Made by a program: the position numbers and the translations under genes. Shown here one piece after another: positions 57,064-64,000 of a stretch of 64,000 bases of DNA; the stretch's first letter is position 1, and the number at the start of each line of letters is the position of its first letter. This DNA is from Lachnospiraceae bacterium NK4A144. GTDB taxonomy: Bacteria; Bacillota; Clostridia; Lachnospirales; Lachnospiraceae. The notes under the pieces were generated by a model. That model ran no database searches. It worked only from the letters and a program-made list of their open reading frames with translations, and had not been told where the DNA came from. The stretch covers positions 248,001 to 312,000 of the forward strand of contig AUJT01000003.1 in the NCBI GenBank assembly GCA_000424365.1, written 5' to 3'.

Positions 57064-58280
57064 TGTTTTTTCCCCGGTTCTAATGCAATGATATATACAG
57101 GATTCTGGGCCGTCATCATCTGATACCCCCCGATTTCCCGGCTCTTTGCAATGGATACGCTGGTAATATCAGCTTCCCATTCTCTCTTCCTTATTATCTC
57201 CGACACTTCACCTATGGTATTAAGGGCAGTGGCATTAATGACTATACGGATATCAGGATTTTCCGCTAATAGAAAATCAATGATCTTCTCCATGTTTCCA
57301 CCACTTCCGCCTATAAATGCATGAGTCGGAACCGGAAGTTTTTTAAGGACAAGAGGTGCTTTACCCTCAACAGGGCTCACGTTGTCCGCTGCGAATTTAC
57401 GGATATTTTTATTAATGAGTTCGATTGCCTCAGTCTTCCGTTCGATAGCATATACCCTGCCGTCGATGAGCTTTCTCGATGCCTCGATGGATATGGAACC
57501 CGTTCCTGCGCCTATATCAAAAAGCACAGAATCCGGCTTCAGTTCCAGCTTTGCAATGCTCAATGTTCTTACATCGCTCTTTGTCATTGGGATCTTGGTA
57601 CGGATAAATTCATCGTCAGAAATTCCATAAAGCGAATCATCGCAGGCCTTGTCATTTTCTATAAGTACCACATACAGGGGATCGATATTCGGAATGTCCC
57701 CGATTTCATCAGGGATTATTGTGAATACAGATTCGTCAGGATAGGACAGCTTCTGTCCCACATGGATCTTTACATAGCCCATGTCATATTCCCGAAGCCT
57801 CTCTACAAAATCCGAAAGCTGTTCTCTGCCGTACATAAGTGCGAAAACCTTCGGAAATCTACGCACGTAACCCACAAGATTAGCTTCTCTTCCATGAACA
57901 CTTATGAGCTTCACGTCATCCCAGGACATATGGAGCTTCGCGCAGAAACTCACAACAGACGAGATTCCGGGTAGCACCGTAAACTCTGATTCCTTATAAA
58001 AGGATGCCTTTTCAATGGCTTTTATCAGTTTCTTTGCACCGCTGTAAAATCCCACGTCGCCGGACATAAGGATCGCAATCTTACTAGTGCTCTCCTGAAC
58101 CTGGAGAACCTTTACGATTTCCTCCGCCTTATAATCGTGATAGACCTTTTTCTCTTCCCGAAAAGGCTCTGTCATCCTGGCAGCTCCGATAAGCACGTCC
58201 GCGTCCCGAATTGCTTTTCCTGCTTCTATCGTCAGGGATTCAGGATTTCCCATTCCGATCCCGATTAGATAAATATGCAT
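57060..58280 (-). CDS. cbiET: bifunctional cobalt-precorrin-7 C5-methyltransferase / precorrin-6B C15-methyltransferase (decarboxylating)
   Basis: A fusion of CbiE and CbiT, about 406 residues, equivalent to CobL. The N-terminal half is a tetrapyrrole methylase (LIGIGMGNPESLTIEAGKAI at the start, ILMSGDVGFYSGAKKL near residue 90). The C-terminal half is a class I methyltransferase that also removes the acetate carboxyl (FDIGAGTGSISIEASR near residue 245, AFIGGSGGNMEKIIDFLL near 330). The ATG at 58280 has AAGAGG at good distance, better than the GTG three codons earlier. Confidence 0.93.
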   Translation of the reverse strand: MHIYLIGIGMGNPESLTIEAGKAIRDADVLIGAARMTEPFREEKKVYHDYKAEEIVKVLQVQESTSKIAILMSGDVGFYSGAKKLIKAIEKASFYKESEFTVLPGISSVVSFCAKLHMSWDDVKLISVHGREANLVGYVRRFPKVFALMYGREQLSDFVERLREYDMGYVKIHVGQKLSYPDESVFTIIPDEIGDIPNIDPLYVVLIENDKACDDSLYGISDDEFIRTKIPMTKSDVRTLSIAKLELKPDSVLFDIGAGTGSISIEASRKLIDGRVYAIERKTEAIELINKNIRKFAADNVSPVEGKAPLVLKKLPVPTHAFIGGSGGNMEKIIDFLLAENPDIRIVINATALNTIGEVSEIIRKREWEADITSVSIAKSREIGGYQMMTAQNPVYIIALEPGKKH

Positions 58281-58292
58281 TCTCTCCACCTC

Positions 58293-59429
58293 TTATTTAA
58301 GTATTGTCCCTGTATCTATACCAAATATCTCCCTATATTCCTCAACCAGCTCTTCCGCGTTTTCGCTCACGCCGAGGAGTCCATGTTCGTTTGAAAACAT
58401 GATGATGCCTATGGTGAGTTCGTCTCCGGCCCTATGGTTTACATAAAACAATGCTTTATCTACTATACGCTTCATGACAGGCTCAAGGATATCCGATTCC
58501 TTCAAAATACGAATCGCATCGTCTGTTGTGAGACACTTTAAGATTTTTCTAACCGTCCCTATATCATCCGTCTCAAGTGCTGCGCATGACGCCATGATCT
58601 CCATCCTGCCGTCTGCATTTCGGCTGTGAGTATTCATGATTCCTGCTGCGAGCTTCACAAACTTTCCTATGTGACCTATCATGAGTACTTTCTTAAATCC
58701 GAGTTTTACCGCATGATCAAGCGTTTCTCCTACATAATTACTACAGGTAACCGCCTGATTTAGATCCAATCCCATACTTTCTCTTATAAAATCCAGACCG
58801 TAATTTCCCGGTGCGATCATGAGACGTTCACCATCATTAGCTTTCTTCACAGCCATCTCTACCTTGATGGTATCTATCAAAGCCTGCTCACTCATAGGTT
58901 CCACGATCCCCGTAGTTCCGAGGATCGAGATACCACCGATGATCCCTAATCTCGGATTAAATGTCTTCTGTGCAATTTTTTCACCATCAGGAACACTTAT
59001 CACGACCCTTGCCCCACCGTGAAAGCCATATTCCTCTATCATTTCCAGCGCAGCAGCCTCTATCATCTGCCGCGGAACTTTATTTATGGCAGCTTCTCCG
59101 ATCTTTTGCCAGAGGCCGGGCTTTGTGACACGTCCTACACCTTTTCCGCCGTCTATCACGATTTCCTGCCCTTCAGTAAGAAAAACCTCAGAAAAAATCA
59201 GCGTTCCGTTTGTCGCATCAGGGTCATCTCCCGCATCTTTTCTCACCGCACATTTCGCTGTATTTTTAGTAAATTCAGCTTCTTCTATCGGTGTTTCTAT
59301 GAGAACACCCTTAGGAGTCATCACACTTTCTTTTTCTATATTTTTTTGCTCAAAGATCATCCTGAGCGCCGCTTTTGTCGCTATTGCCGCACACGTTCCC
59401 GTTGTGTATCCGCTTCTAAGCTCTGCCAT
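58293..59429 (-). CDS. cbiD: cobalt-precorrin-5B C1-methyltransferase
   Basis: CbiD, 378 residues, methylates C1 of cobalt-precorrin-5B and is a marker for the anaerobic (early cobalt) route. The start LRSGYTTGTCAAIATKAAL is diagnostic, and GIVEPMSEQALIDTIKVEM near residue 175 and MIGHIGKFVKLAAGIMNTHS near residue 250 are conserved. AGGAG precedes the ATG. It lies between cbiC and cbiET with short gaps. Confidence 0.95.
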   Translation of the reverse strand: MAELRSGYTTGTCAAIATKAALRMIFEQKNIEKESVMTPKGVLIETPIEEAEFTKNTAKCAVRKDAGDDPDATNGTLIFSEVFLTEGQEIVIDGGKGVGRVTKPGLWQKIGEAAINKVPRQMIEAAALEMIEEYGFHGGARVVISVPDGEKIAQKTFNPRLGIIGGISILGTTGIVEPMSEQALIDTIKVEMAVKKANDGERLMIAPGNYGLDFIRESMGLDLNQAVTCSNYVGETLDHAVKLGFKKVLMIGHIGKFVKLAAGIMNTHSRNADGRMEIMASCAALETDDIGTVRKILKCLTTDDAIRILKESDILEPVMKRIVDKALFYVNHRAGDELTIGIIMFSNEHGLLGVSENAEELVEEYREIFGIDTGTILK

Positions 59430-59441
59430 GAAGCAAATCTC

Positions 59442-60071
59442 CTATCGTCTGAGTTTATAGAGAAGAGCATTGCAGATAGCCGCTGCCACATTGCTTCCGC
59501 CCTTATTTCCGCGAGCCACGATGTGCGGGATCTCGCTTTCTATTATCAGTTCCTTTGACTCCACAACATTTACAAATCCTACAGGAACACCGATTACCAG
59601 TGCCGGGCTGAGTTTACCACATTGTACTAGTTCATCTATAACTATCAGTGCTGTAGGTGCGTTTCCTATAGCAAAGATCACCGGACCCTCAAGCGCACAG
59701 GCTTTTTCCATACTGACCATTGCTCTGGTGATCCCTCGTTCCTTTGCTTCTGCTGCCACGTCCTCATCTGACATATAGCAGACAGCCTGACCACCAAAGC
59801 TCTCCAATATCTTCTTATTTATCCCTGACCATGCCATACGTGTATCAGTTACGATAGTCGCTCCGGCTTTAATAGCCTCCAGTGCTTTTTCTACTACTCC
59901 GTCAGAAAAAACCAGATTATCGGCATAGTCAAAATCGGCTGATGTGTGGATGACACGCTTTACTATATCGTTCTTATCTTCACCAAACGTCCTGCCGTTC
60001 AGCCTCTCTGTAATTATTTCAAAGCTTCTTTTTTCTATCTCCATCGGCTTTACGATTTTGATATCACTCAT
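59442..60071 (-). CDS. cbiC: precorrin-8X/cobalt-precorrin-8 methylmutase
   Basis: CbiC/CobH, 209 residues, moves a methyl group from C11 to C12 to give (cobalt-)cobyrinate. RVIHTSADFDYADNLVFSDG near residue 40 holds the catalytic histidine, and GVPVGFVNVVESKELI near residue 162 and ARGNKGGSNVAAAICNALLY at the end are conserved. AAGGAAAA precedes the ATG. Length is normal. Confidence 0.95.
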   Translation of the reverse strand: MSDIKIVKPMEIEKRSFEIITERLNGRTFGEDKNDIVKRVIHTSADFDYADNLVFSDGVVEKALEAIKAGATIVTDTRMAWSGINKKILESFGGQAVCYMSDEDVAAEAKERGITRAMVSMEKACALEGPVIFAIGNAPTALIVIDELVQCGKLSPALVIGVPVGFVNVVESKELIIESEIPHIVARGNKGGSNVAAAICNALLYKLRR

Positions 60072-60131
60072 TGTTCATTTTCCTTTTCGTCAATCCGCTG
60101 ATTTACAGAAGTTTTTCCTTACGCCGGGTTT

Positions 60132-60860
60132 TCACACGCCATACCCTCTGGGTGTCACAAGTCGTCCGTTTATTACCTGTGTCTGGCTATTTCCTATAAA
60201 TACAGTTGTGAACATGTCCACCTGAACTTCTGCCAGCTCTTCCAATGTGCAAATTTTTGCTTCTTCCCCGTCGCGTCCTATATTTTTTACATATCCGCAG
60301 GGCGTCTCCGGAGCTTTATGCTGCATCATGAGACTGCATGCTTTTTTCAGGTAATCTGCTCTTTTCTTACTTGACGGGTTATAGAGGCAGATCACAAAAT
60401 CTGCTTCTGATGCAAGCAGAAGTCGTTTTTCTATTTTTTCCCAGGGTGTCAGAAGGTCGCTGAGGCTTATCACTGCAAAATCGTGTATAAGCGGTGCTCC
60501 AAGTACTGCCGCGCCACTGCAGCATGCAGAAATTCCGGATACTACTTCGATCTCGATCTCCGGATGATCTTTACACACTTCGCAGACTATACCCGCCATT
60601 CCGTATACGCCTGCGTCTCCGCTGCACACCATGGCTGTTGTTTTACCTTCAAGCGCATACTCCATAGCTTTTTTGCAGCGCTCCACTTCCTGCTTCATAT
60701 TGGAAATATAGACTTCTTTATCACCGATAAGATCTTGGATCAGTTCCACATAAACCTTATACCCAGTGATGACCTGACTTTCATTTATCGCATCTATGGC
60801 CCTGCCTGTCATCTGGTCTTTTCCACCGGGTCCAAGACCCACTACAAATATTTTTTTCAT
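60132..60860 (-). CDS. cbiH: precorrin-3B / cobalt-factor III C17-methyltransferase
   Basis: CbiH/CobJ, 242 residues, methylates C17 with ring contraction. The N-terminal FVVGLGPGGKDQMTGRAIDA and VCSGDAGVYGMAGIVCEV near residue 80 are the tetrapyrrole methylase signatures; VVSGISACCSGAAVLGAPL near residue 105 and ICLYNPSSKKRADYL near residue 158 are specific for this enzyme. AGGTAAAAG precedes the ATG. It lies 5 bases after cbiG, with which it acts in sequence. Confidence 0.94.
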   Translation of the reverse strand: MKKIFVVGLGPGGKDQMTGRAIDAINESQVITGYKVYVELIQDLIGDKEVYISNMKQEVERCKKAMEYALEGKTTAMVCSGDAGVYGMAGIVCEVCKDHPEIEIEVVSGISACCSGAAVLGAPLIHDFAVISLSDLLTPWEKIEKRLLLASEADFVICLYNPSSKKRADYLKKACSLMMQHKAPETPCGYVKNIGRDGEEAKICTLEELAEVQVDMFTTVFIGNSQTQVINGRLVTPRGYGV

Positions 60861-60864
60861 ACTT

Positions 60865-61902
60865 TTACCTATATTGAATTACTGCCGCAGTAACGGAATC
60901 ACCCTTTGTCTTTGGCACAACTATCTTTATCCTGTCAGCATCCGCATATTCAAGAGCTTTTTTTACCGCGCTTCGTTCACACACGTTACCTGTTCCGGTG
61001 ATGTTTTTTACAAAATCCGATTCCTCAAACCGAAACTTTTCCGGCAGGTCATTTAATTCCTCTGCACTGTATGTCTTTAGCGGAACAATTAATTTCTTCG
61101 ATAGCTCCGTGATAGCCGGTTCATCCTTTTTTATATCTATGGTCGCTATATCTGAAATTGCCTTTATGCTGAGTTTTTCTTTTTTAAGAATATCCCTTAA
61201 AAGTGCGTCTGCATTTTCCTTATCTGCCTCTTTCCTGCTTCCAACCCCTGCAATCAGACACTTGGGGATTACGTGCAATGTATGAAACCATACATCAGTT
61301 AGATAAGGCGAAATACTTATCCCTGCCTCGAGTTCTGTATTCCTGTACTCCAGATTTTCCGGCACTCCGTCGTTCCCAAAAATTTCATTTACATTTTTAT
61401 GTACATCACTGACTATGCCAACTTTTTCGCCTCTTAACAAAGCTGAAGAAATATACTTTATCACTTCCGGATTTTCGATAGTATATCCCTGCTTTACAGC
61501 CCAGGTATCCACAGCCCAAACATTATTTATATCCGTTGCGGTCGTGATCACCGGAGTTGCTCCAAGTATTCCCGCTATGCGCTGCGCGAGCTCATTTGCG
61601 CCTCCAATATGTCCAGAGAGGATCGGTATCACAAAGTGTCCCAGTTCATCACATACGATCACCGCGGGATCCTTGTCCTTTCTTTTTACAAAAGGAGAAA
61701 TCGCTCTGACTGCTATCCCTGCTGCTCCGATAAATATCAGTGCATCTGAGTCATGAAATGCCTTTTCTGTCCATTCAGAAAGGCTCTCCGTTTTTTCACT
61801 GTTAAGGCGCATGAATATTTCTTCCGAACCGCTCAGTTTTTCATATAAAGTCCTATTCAGTTTATCTCCGTTTTTTGAAAATGAAACTGTTCTTATCTTC
61901 AT
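60865..61902 (-). CDS. cbiG: cobalt-precorrin-5A hydrolase
   Basis: CbiG, 345 residues, opens the lactone of cobalt-precorrin-5A and releases acetaldehyde; it is specific to the anaerobic pathway. DALIFIGAAGIAVRAISPFV near residue 52, DELGHFVIPILSGHIGGANE near residue 85 and the C-terminal LIAGVGSRKEAD near residue 215 are the family markers. GAGGAAGG precedes the ATG. It lies between cbiF and cbiH. Confidence 0.94.
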   Translation of the reverse strand: MKIRTVSFSKNGDKLNRTLYEKLSGSEEIFMRLNSEKTESLSEWTEKAFHDSDALIFIGAAGIAVRAISPFVKRKDKDPAVIVCDELGHFVIPILSGHIGGANELAQRIAGILGATPVITTATDINNVWAVDTWAVKQGYTIENPEVIKYISSALLRGEKVGIVSDVHKNVNEIFGNDGVPENLEYRNTELEAGISISPYLTDVWFHTLHVIPKCLIAGVGSRKEADKENADALLRDILKKEKLSIKAISDIATIDIKKDEPAITELSKKLIVPLKTYSAEELNDLPEKFRFEESDFVKNITGTGNVCERSAVKKALEYADADRIKIVVPKTKGDSVTAAVIQYR

Positions 61903-61961
61903 GGCCTTCCTCTTTCGTAACTGTTCAAAACCTTCTGGTTTCTGAACAGTTTCCCTGTTTC

Positions 61962-62714
61962 TTACTTTGCGTCTCTGAATTCATGTGAAAACGAAGGATC
62001 ATAGAGCTTTGACCTGTCAAATTTATTTCCGAGGAAATCGCCCACTGTTATGAGCGCTGTTTTTGTGATGTTATTATCTTTTGCGCTTTTTTCAAGGTCT
62101 TTTACTGTTGTGCGGACTACTTTCTCGTCCTGCCAGGTGGCTTTATATACGATTGCTGCCGGTGTATCCGGTCCATAGCCGCCATCTATCAGACGCTTTG
62201 ACAGTTCTCCAAGCATTCCTGTTGACAAAAAAACGACCATTGTCGCATGATGCGCCGCAAAGGATTCTATGCTTTCTCTTTCTGGCACAGGCGTTCTACC
62301 TGCCATTCTCGTTACTATCACGCTTTGACTCACATCCGGAAGTGTATACTCTGCTTTTAGTGCTGCCGCTGTTCCAAAGAGAGAGCTTACTCCGGGGCAC
62401 ACTTTATATTCGATGTCATGCTCATCCAATATATCCATCTGCTCACGGATCGCACCATATATCGCCGGATCACCTGTATGGAGTCTTACGACATTTTTTT
62501 GCTCTTTTTCACCCTGAATCATTGTATCAGTGACTTCTTCCAGTGTCATTGATGCGCTGTTATATATCTCGCAGCTTTCTTTTGCATATTTCAGAAGATC
62601 GGGATTTACGAGAGATCCTGCATATATGATAATGTCTGCCTGTTCCAGTAGTTCTTTTCCTCTGACTGTGATAAGGTCTGCTGCTCCCGGTCCTGCTCCT
62701 ACGAAATTTATCAT
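61962..62714 (-). CDS. cbiF: precorrin-4 / cobalt-precorrin-4 C11-methyltransferase
   Basis: CbiF/CobM, 250 residues. [20 protein letters not shown] at the start and [20 protein letters not shown] near residue 75 are the tetrapyrrole methylase motifs, with [16 protein letters not shown] near residue 158 specific to the C11 enzyme. Its ATG overlaps the stop of cbiL by four bases (ATGA). A 60-bp gap separates it from cbiG. Confidence 0.95.
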   Translation of the reverse strand: MINFVGAGPGAADLITVRGKELLEQADIIIYAGSLVNPDLLKYAKESCEIYNSASMTLEEVTDTMIQGEKEQKNVVRLHTGDPAIYGAIREQMDILDEHDIEYKVCPGVSSLFGTAAALKAEYTLPDVSQSVIVTRMAGRTPVPERESIESFAAHHATMVVFLSTGMLGELSKRLIDGGYGPDTPAAIVYKATWQDEKVVRTTVKDLEKSAKDNNITKTALITVGDFLGNKFDRSKLYDPSFSHEFRDAK

Positions 62715-63415
62715 TGGTCGCCCTCGCTATCTCTGTCTGTTACGATTATCGTTGAAAAATAACTGGTCTGTTCTTCCAGTTCATTTAAGTCTCTATATAT
62801 TTTCTGATCGCTCATCCCGCATTTTTCTACCATTACGGCCTGATCCAGCTTGCCTTCTGCCTTGAGGACATCCCTTACGTCAAGGATTGCACTGTTTGCC
62901 TTCATAAGTACCTTCGTACCGGCTCTGTTGATCCCTTCCCTCACATCTTTGTAGCTTGAAGGTATCACTGTCAGAACTTCATCTCTTTCGCAAAGAGACA
63001 TTCCCAGTTCTGCCGCTGCCGCGCAGAATGATGTCACTCCCGGTAATATTTCGGTTTCAAAACCGTGGTTCTTTACTATCTCATGCAGCTGCATATATGT
63101 GGAGTAAATAGTAGGGTCTCCGATAGTTATAAATGCTACTTTTTTGCCGTCTTGTATGTATTTTTCTACTTCTTCGGCTATTTTTTCATAGTTTTCTCTG
63201 AGCTTCGTATAGTCTTTTGTCATCGGGCTTTTTGTCTCGATGACTGTCTTTCCCTCCAGATATTCCGAAACTATGTCGTATGCGATCCTGCCACCGTTTT
63301 TTGTTACAGGGATCATAACTATGTCTGCTTCTTTCAATACTCGAAGTGCTTTTAAGGTTAGTAGCTCTTTATCTCCCGGACCTACTCCTACTCCATACAG
63401 CTTGCCGTGATTCAT
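62711..63415 (-). CDS. cbiL: precorrin-2 / cobalt-factor II C20-methyltransferase
   Basis: CbiL/CobI, 234 residues, the first methyltransferase of the corrin branch. YGVGVGPGDKELLTLKALRV near residue 7 and VAFITIGDPTIYSTYMQLHE near residue 90 are diagnostic, followed by LPGVTSFCAAAAELG. GGAG lies 8 bases before the ATG. It is the first gene of the 13-gene leftward operon. Uroporphyrinogen methylase, sirohydrochlorin synthase and cobalt chelatase genes are not in the window. Confidence 0.94.
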   Translation of the reverse strand: MNHGKLYGVGVGPGDKELLTLKALRVLKEADIVMIPVTKNGGRIAYDIVSEYLEGKTVIETKSPMTKDYTKLRENYEKIAEEVEKYIQDGKKVAFITIGDPTIYSTYMQLHEIVKNHGFETEILPGVTSFCAAAAELGMSLCERDEVLTVIPSSYKDVREGINRAGTKVLMKANSAILDVRDVLKAEGKLDQAVMVEKCGMSDQKIYRDLNELEEQTSYFSTIIVTDRDSEGDQ

Positions 63416-63462
63416 TTCTTTGTCTCCATATGCTTTGATTTTTTAATTTTGACCCTGCCATC

Positions 63463-63468
63463 ATTATA
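63463..63468 (-). promoter_or_regulatory. extended minus-10 of the cobalamin operon
   Basis: Read leftward, TGATATAAT is an extended minus-10 (TGxTATAAT). The minus-35 is poor (GTCATT). The start would fall inside the repeat-end motif GATGGCAGGGTCAAAA, giving a leader of only about 40 nt, too short for a cobalamin riboswitch. Confidence 0.6.
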
Positions 63469-63525
63469 TCAGAATACATGTGTTAAATGACTGATGGTAC
63501 AAAAAGTGACTCTTGCCAAAATGAC

Positions 63526-63580
63526 GCTCGTGGACAGGGGCAGCATCATACACGCTCGCACGTCGCCCCTGTCCACGAGC
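63526..63580. repeat. 16-bp inverted repeat upstream of the cobalamin operon
   Basis: GCTCGTGGACAGGGGC and GCCCCTGTCCACGAGC are perfect complements with a 23-base spacer containing ACGCTCGCACGT. The arm differs from the 2819 palindrome but is similar in kind (G-rich, intergenic). No T-run follows. Confidence 0.7.
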
Positions 63581-63606
63581 TGACTTTGATAAATTACATT
63601 TAGCTC

Positions 63607-63649
63607 AAAAAAGCTCCGATTTCCACTATTACTGTAGAAATCGGAGCTT
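63607..63649 (-). terminator. terminator after tRNA-Gly
   Basis: AAGCTCCGATTTC and GAAATCGGAGCTT pair perfectly (13 bp) around a 13-base loop, followed leftward by TTTTTTGAGC. Confidence 0.9.
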
Positions 63650-63670
63650 GATCTTTTTGCAAATAAAAAA

Positions 63671-63740
63671 GCGGGTGATGGGAATCGAACCCACGTATCC
63701 AGCTTGGAAGGCTGGTGTTCTACCATTGAACTACACCCGC
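63671..63740 (-). tRNA. tRNA-Gly (anticodon TCC)
   Basis: The leftward strand folds into a complete cloverleaf of 70 nt: acceptor GCGGGTG/CACCCGC, anticodon stem CCAGC/GCTGG with loop CTTCCAA (anticodon TCC), and T-loop TTCGATT. CCA is not encoded; a T-run follows directly. TCC reads GGA and GGG glycine codons. Confidence 0.96.
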
Positions 63741-64000
63741 ATGAGTCATATTCATTTTGTCGCTTTCTGTCGCAACGAAGATTATTATAACCGCACTTTC
63801 GTATTTTGACAAGTACAATTTTAAATTTTTTCAAAAATCTTCACATCCCATTTTTGCGCCTGTATTTCTTCAAAAGATGGACACACGATTTTCCCATATT
63901 TAAACCTGGTCCCATTTTTAGGGCATAATGCATCTGACGGCAAATCCCGATATTATACATCTCTTTAGTTCTGTGATAAAATCAATTTTCATCTTCCAGC
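63741..64000. other. right edge, no supported gene
   Basis: About 260 bp upstream of the tRNA. The tRNA promoter should be within the first 60 bases. Leftward, a short frame with MGPGLNMGKSCVHLLKKYRR might be the end of a gene that begins outside the window, but I cannot support it. Confidence 0.3.

Noticed and set aside
63416-63670. Cobalamin riboswitch before cbiL
   Set aside because: No B12-box or matching paired elements are visible; the region holds an inverted repeat and the tRNA terminator instead.
1-64000. CRISPR array
   Set aside because: I found no series of regularly spaced direct repeats. The closest, the twofold operator block at 37382-37510, has only two copies.

Overview
The window looks like a chromosomal segment of an anaerobic low-to-mid GC Firmicute, most likely Lachnospiraceae (Butyrivibrio/Roseburia-like). 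The grounds are strong AGGAGG-type ribosome sites, lipoprotein solute-binding proteins, a clostridial-type HPr, glycyl-radical chemistry, anaerobic cobalamin synthesis, DUF4349, DUF4417 and DUF4418 proteins, and a Firmicute-type structured RNA. The genus is inference.

Layout. 1-8.1 kb: end of an ABC exporter, a chemotaxis receptor, a metNIQ methionine importer, a GT39-like glycosyltransferase and a small membrane protein. 8.1-13.8 kb: a methyltransferase gene with an in-frame stop, a hydrolase remnant, a LOG-family enzyme, a C39-like protease, a DUF4349 lipoprotein, a small exported peptide and MntP. 13.9-16.2 kb: a DUF4418/FtsX/ATPase transporter. 16.2-22.4 kb: a glycyl radical enzyme, its activase and a sulfonate-type ABC importer, which together look like uptake and radical cleavage of one unknown substrate. 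22.8-25.3 kb: a decayed ascorbate-type (ula) PTS locus. 25.8-28 kb: ptsI and ptsH.

30-40 kb is the accessory (defence and conflict) region. It has a type III restriction-modification pair followed by an Abi_2 gene, with a small two-hairpin RNA under its own promoter. Next come a DUF4417 gene and an orphan polymorphic-toxin domain in the same frame, an immunity-like gene, and an XRE/ImmA regulator pair with duplicated promoter/operator sequences. A frameshifted gene and a DUF898 protein follow, then a structured RNA of about 240 nt that resembles raiA RNA.

40.4-50 kb: a peptidase C26 amidohydrolase, a polar amino-acid (glutamate-type) ABC importer, an Rpn-type PD-(D/E)XK protein, a corrinoid reductive-activation pair (RamA-like plus a MetH-activation-like protein) and a YjeM-like permease. 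50.1-63.4 kb: a 13-gene leftward cobalamin operon of the anaerobic type. CbiB, CobU and the cobalt chelatase are not in the window, and I see no cobalamin riboswitch before the operon. A tRNA-Gly(TCC) lies at the right end.

Two themes run through the window. Several genes have decayed by deletions that appear to keep the start and end of the gene (hydrolase, ulaG, probably ulaA and the 22.8 kb gene). Intergenic regions also carry dispersed structured repeats, including perfect 40-bp palindromes between convergent genes and elements ending in a GATGTxAGGGTCAAAA motif.
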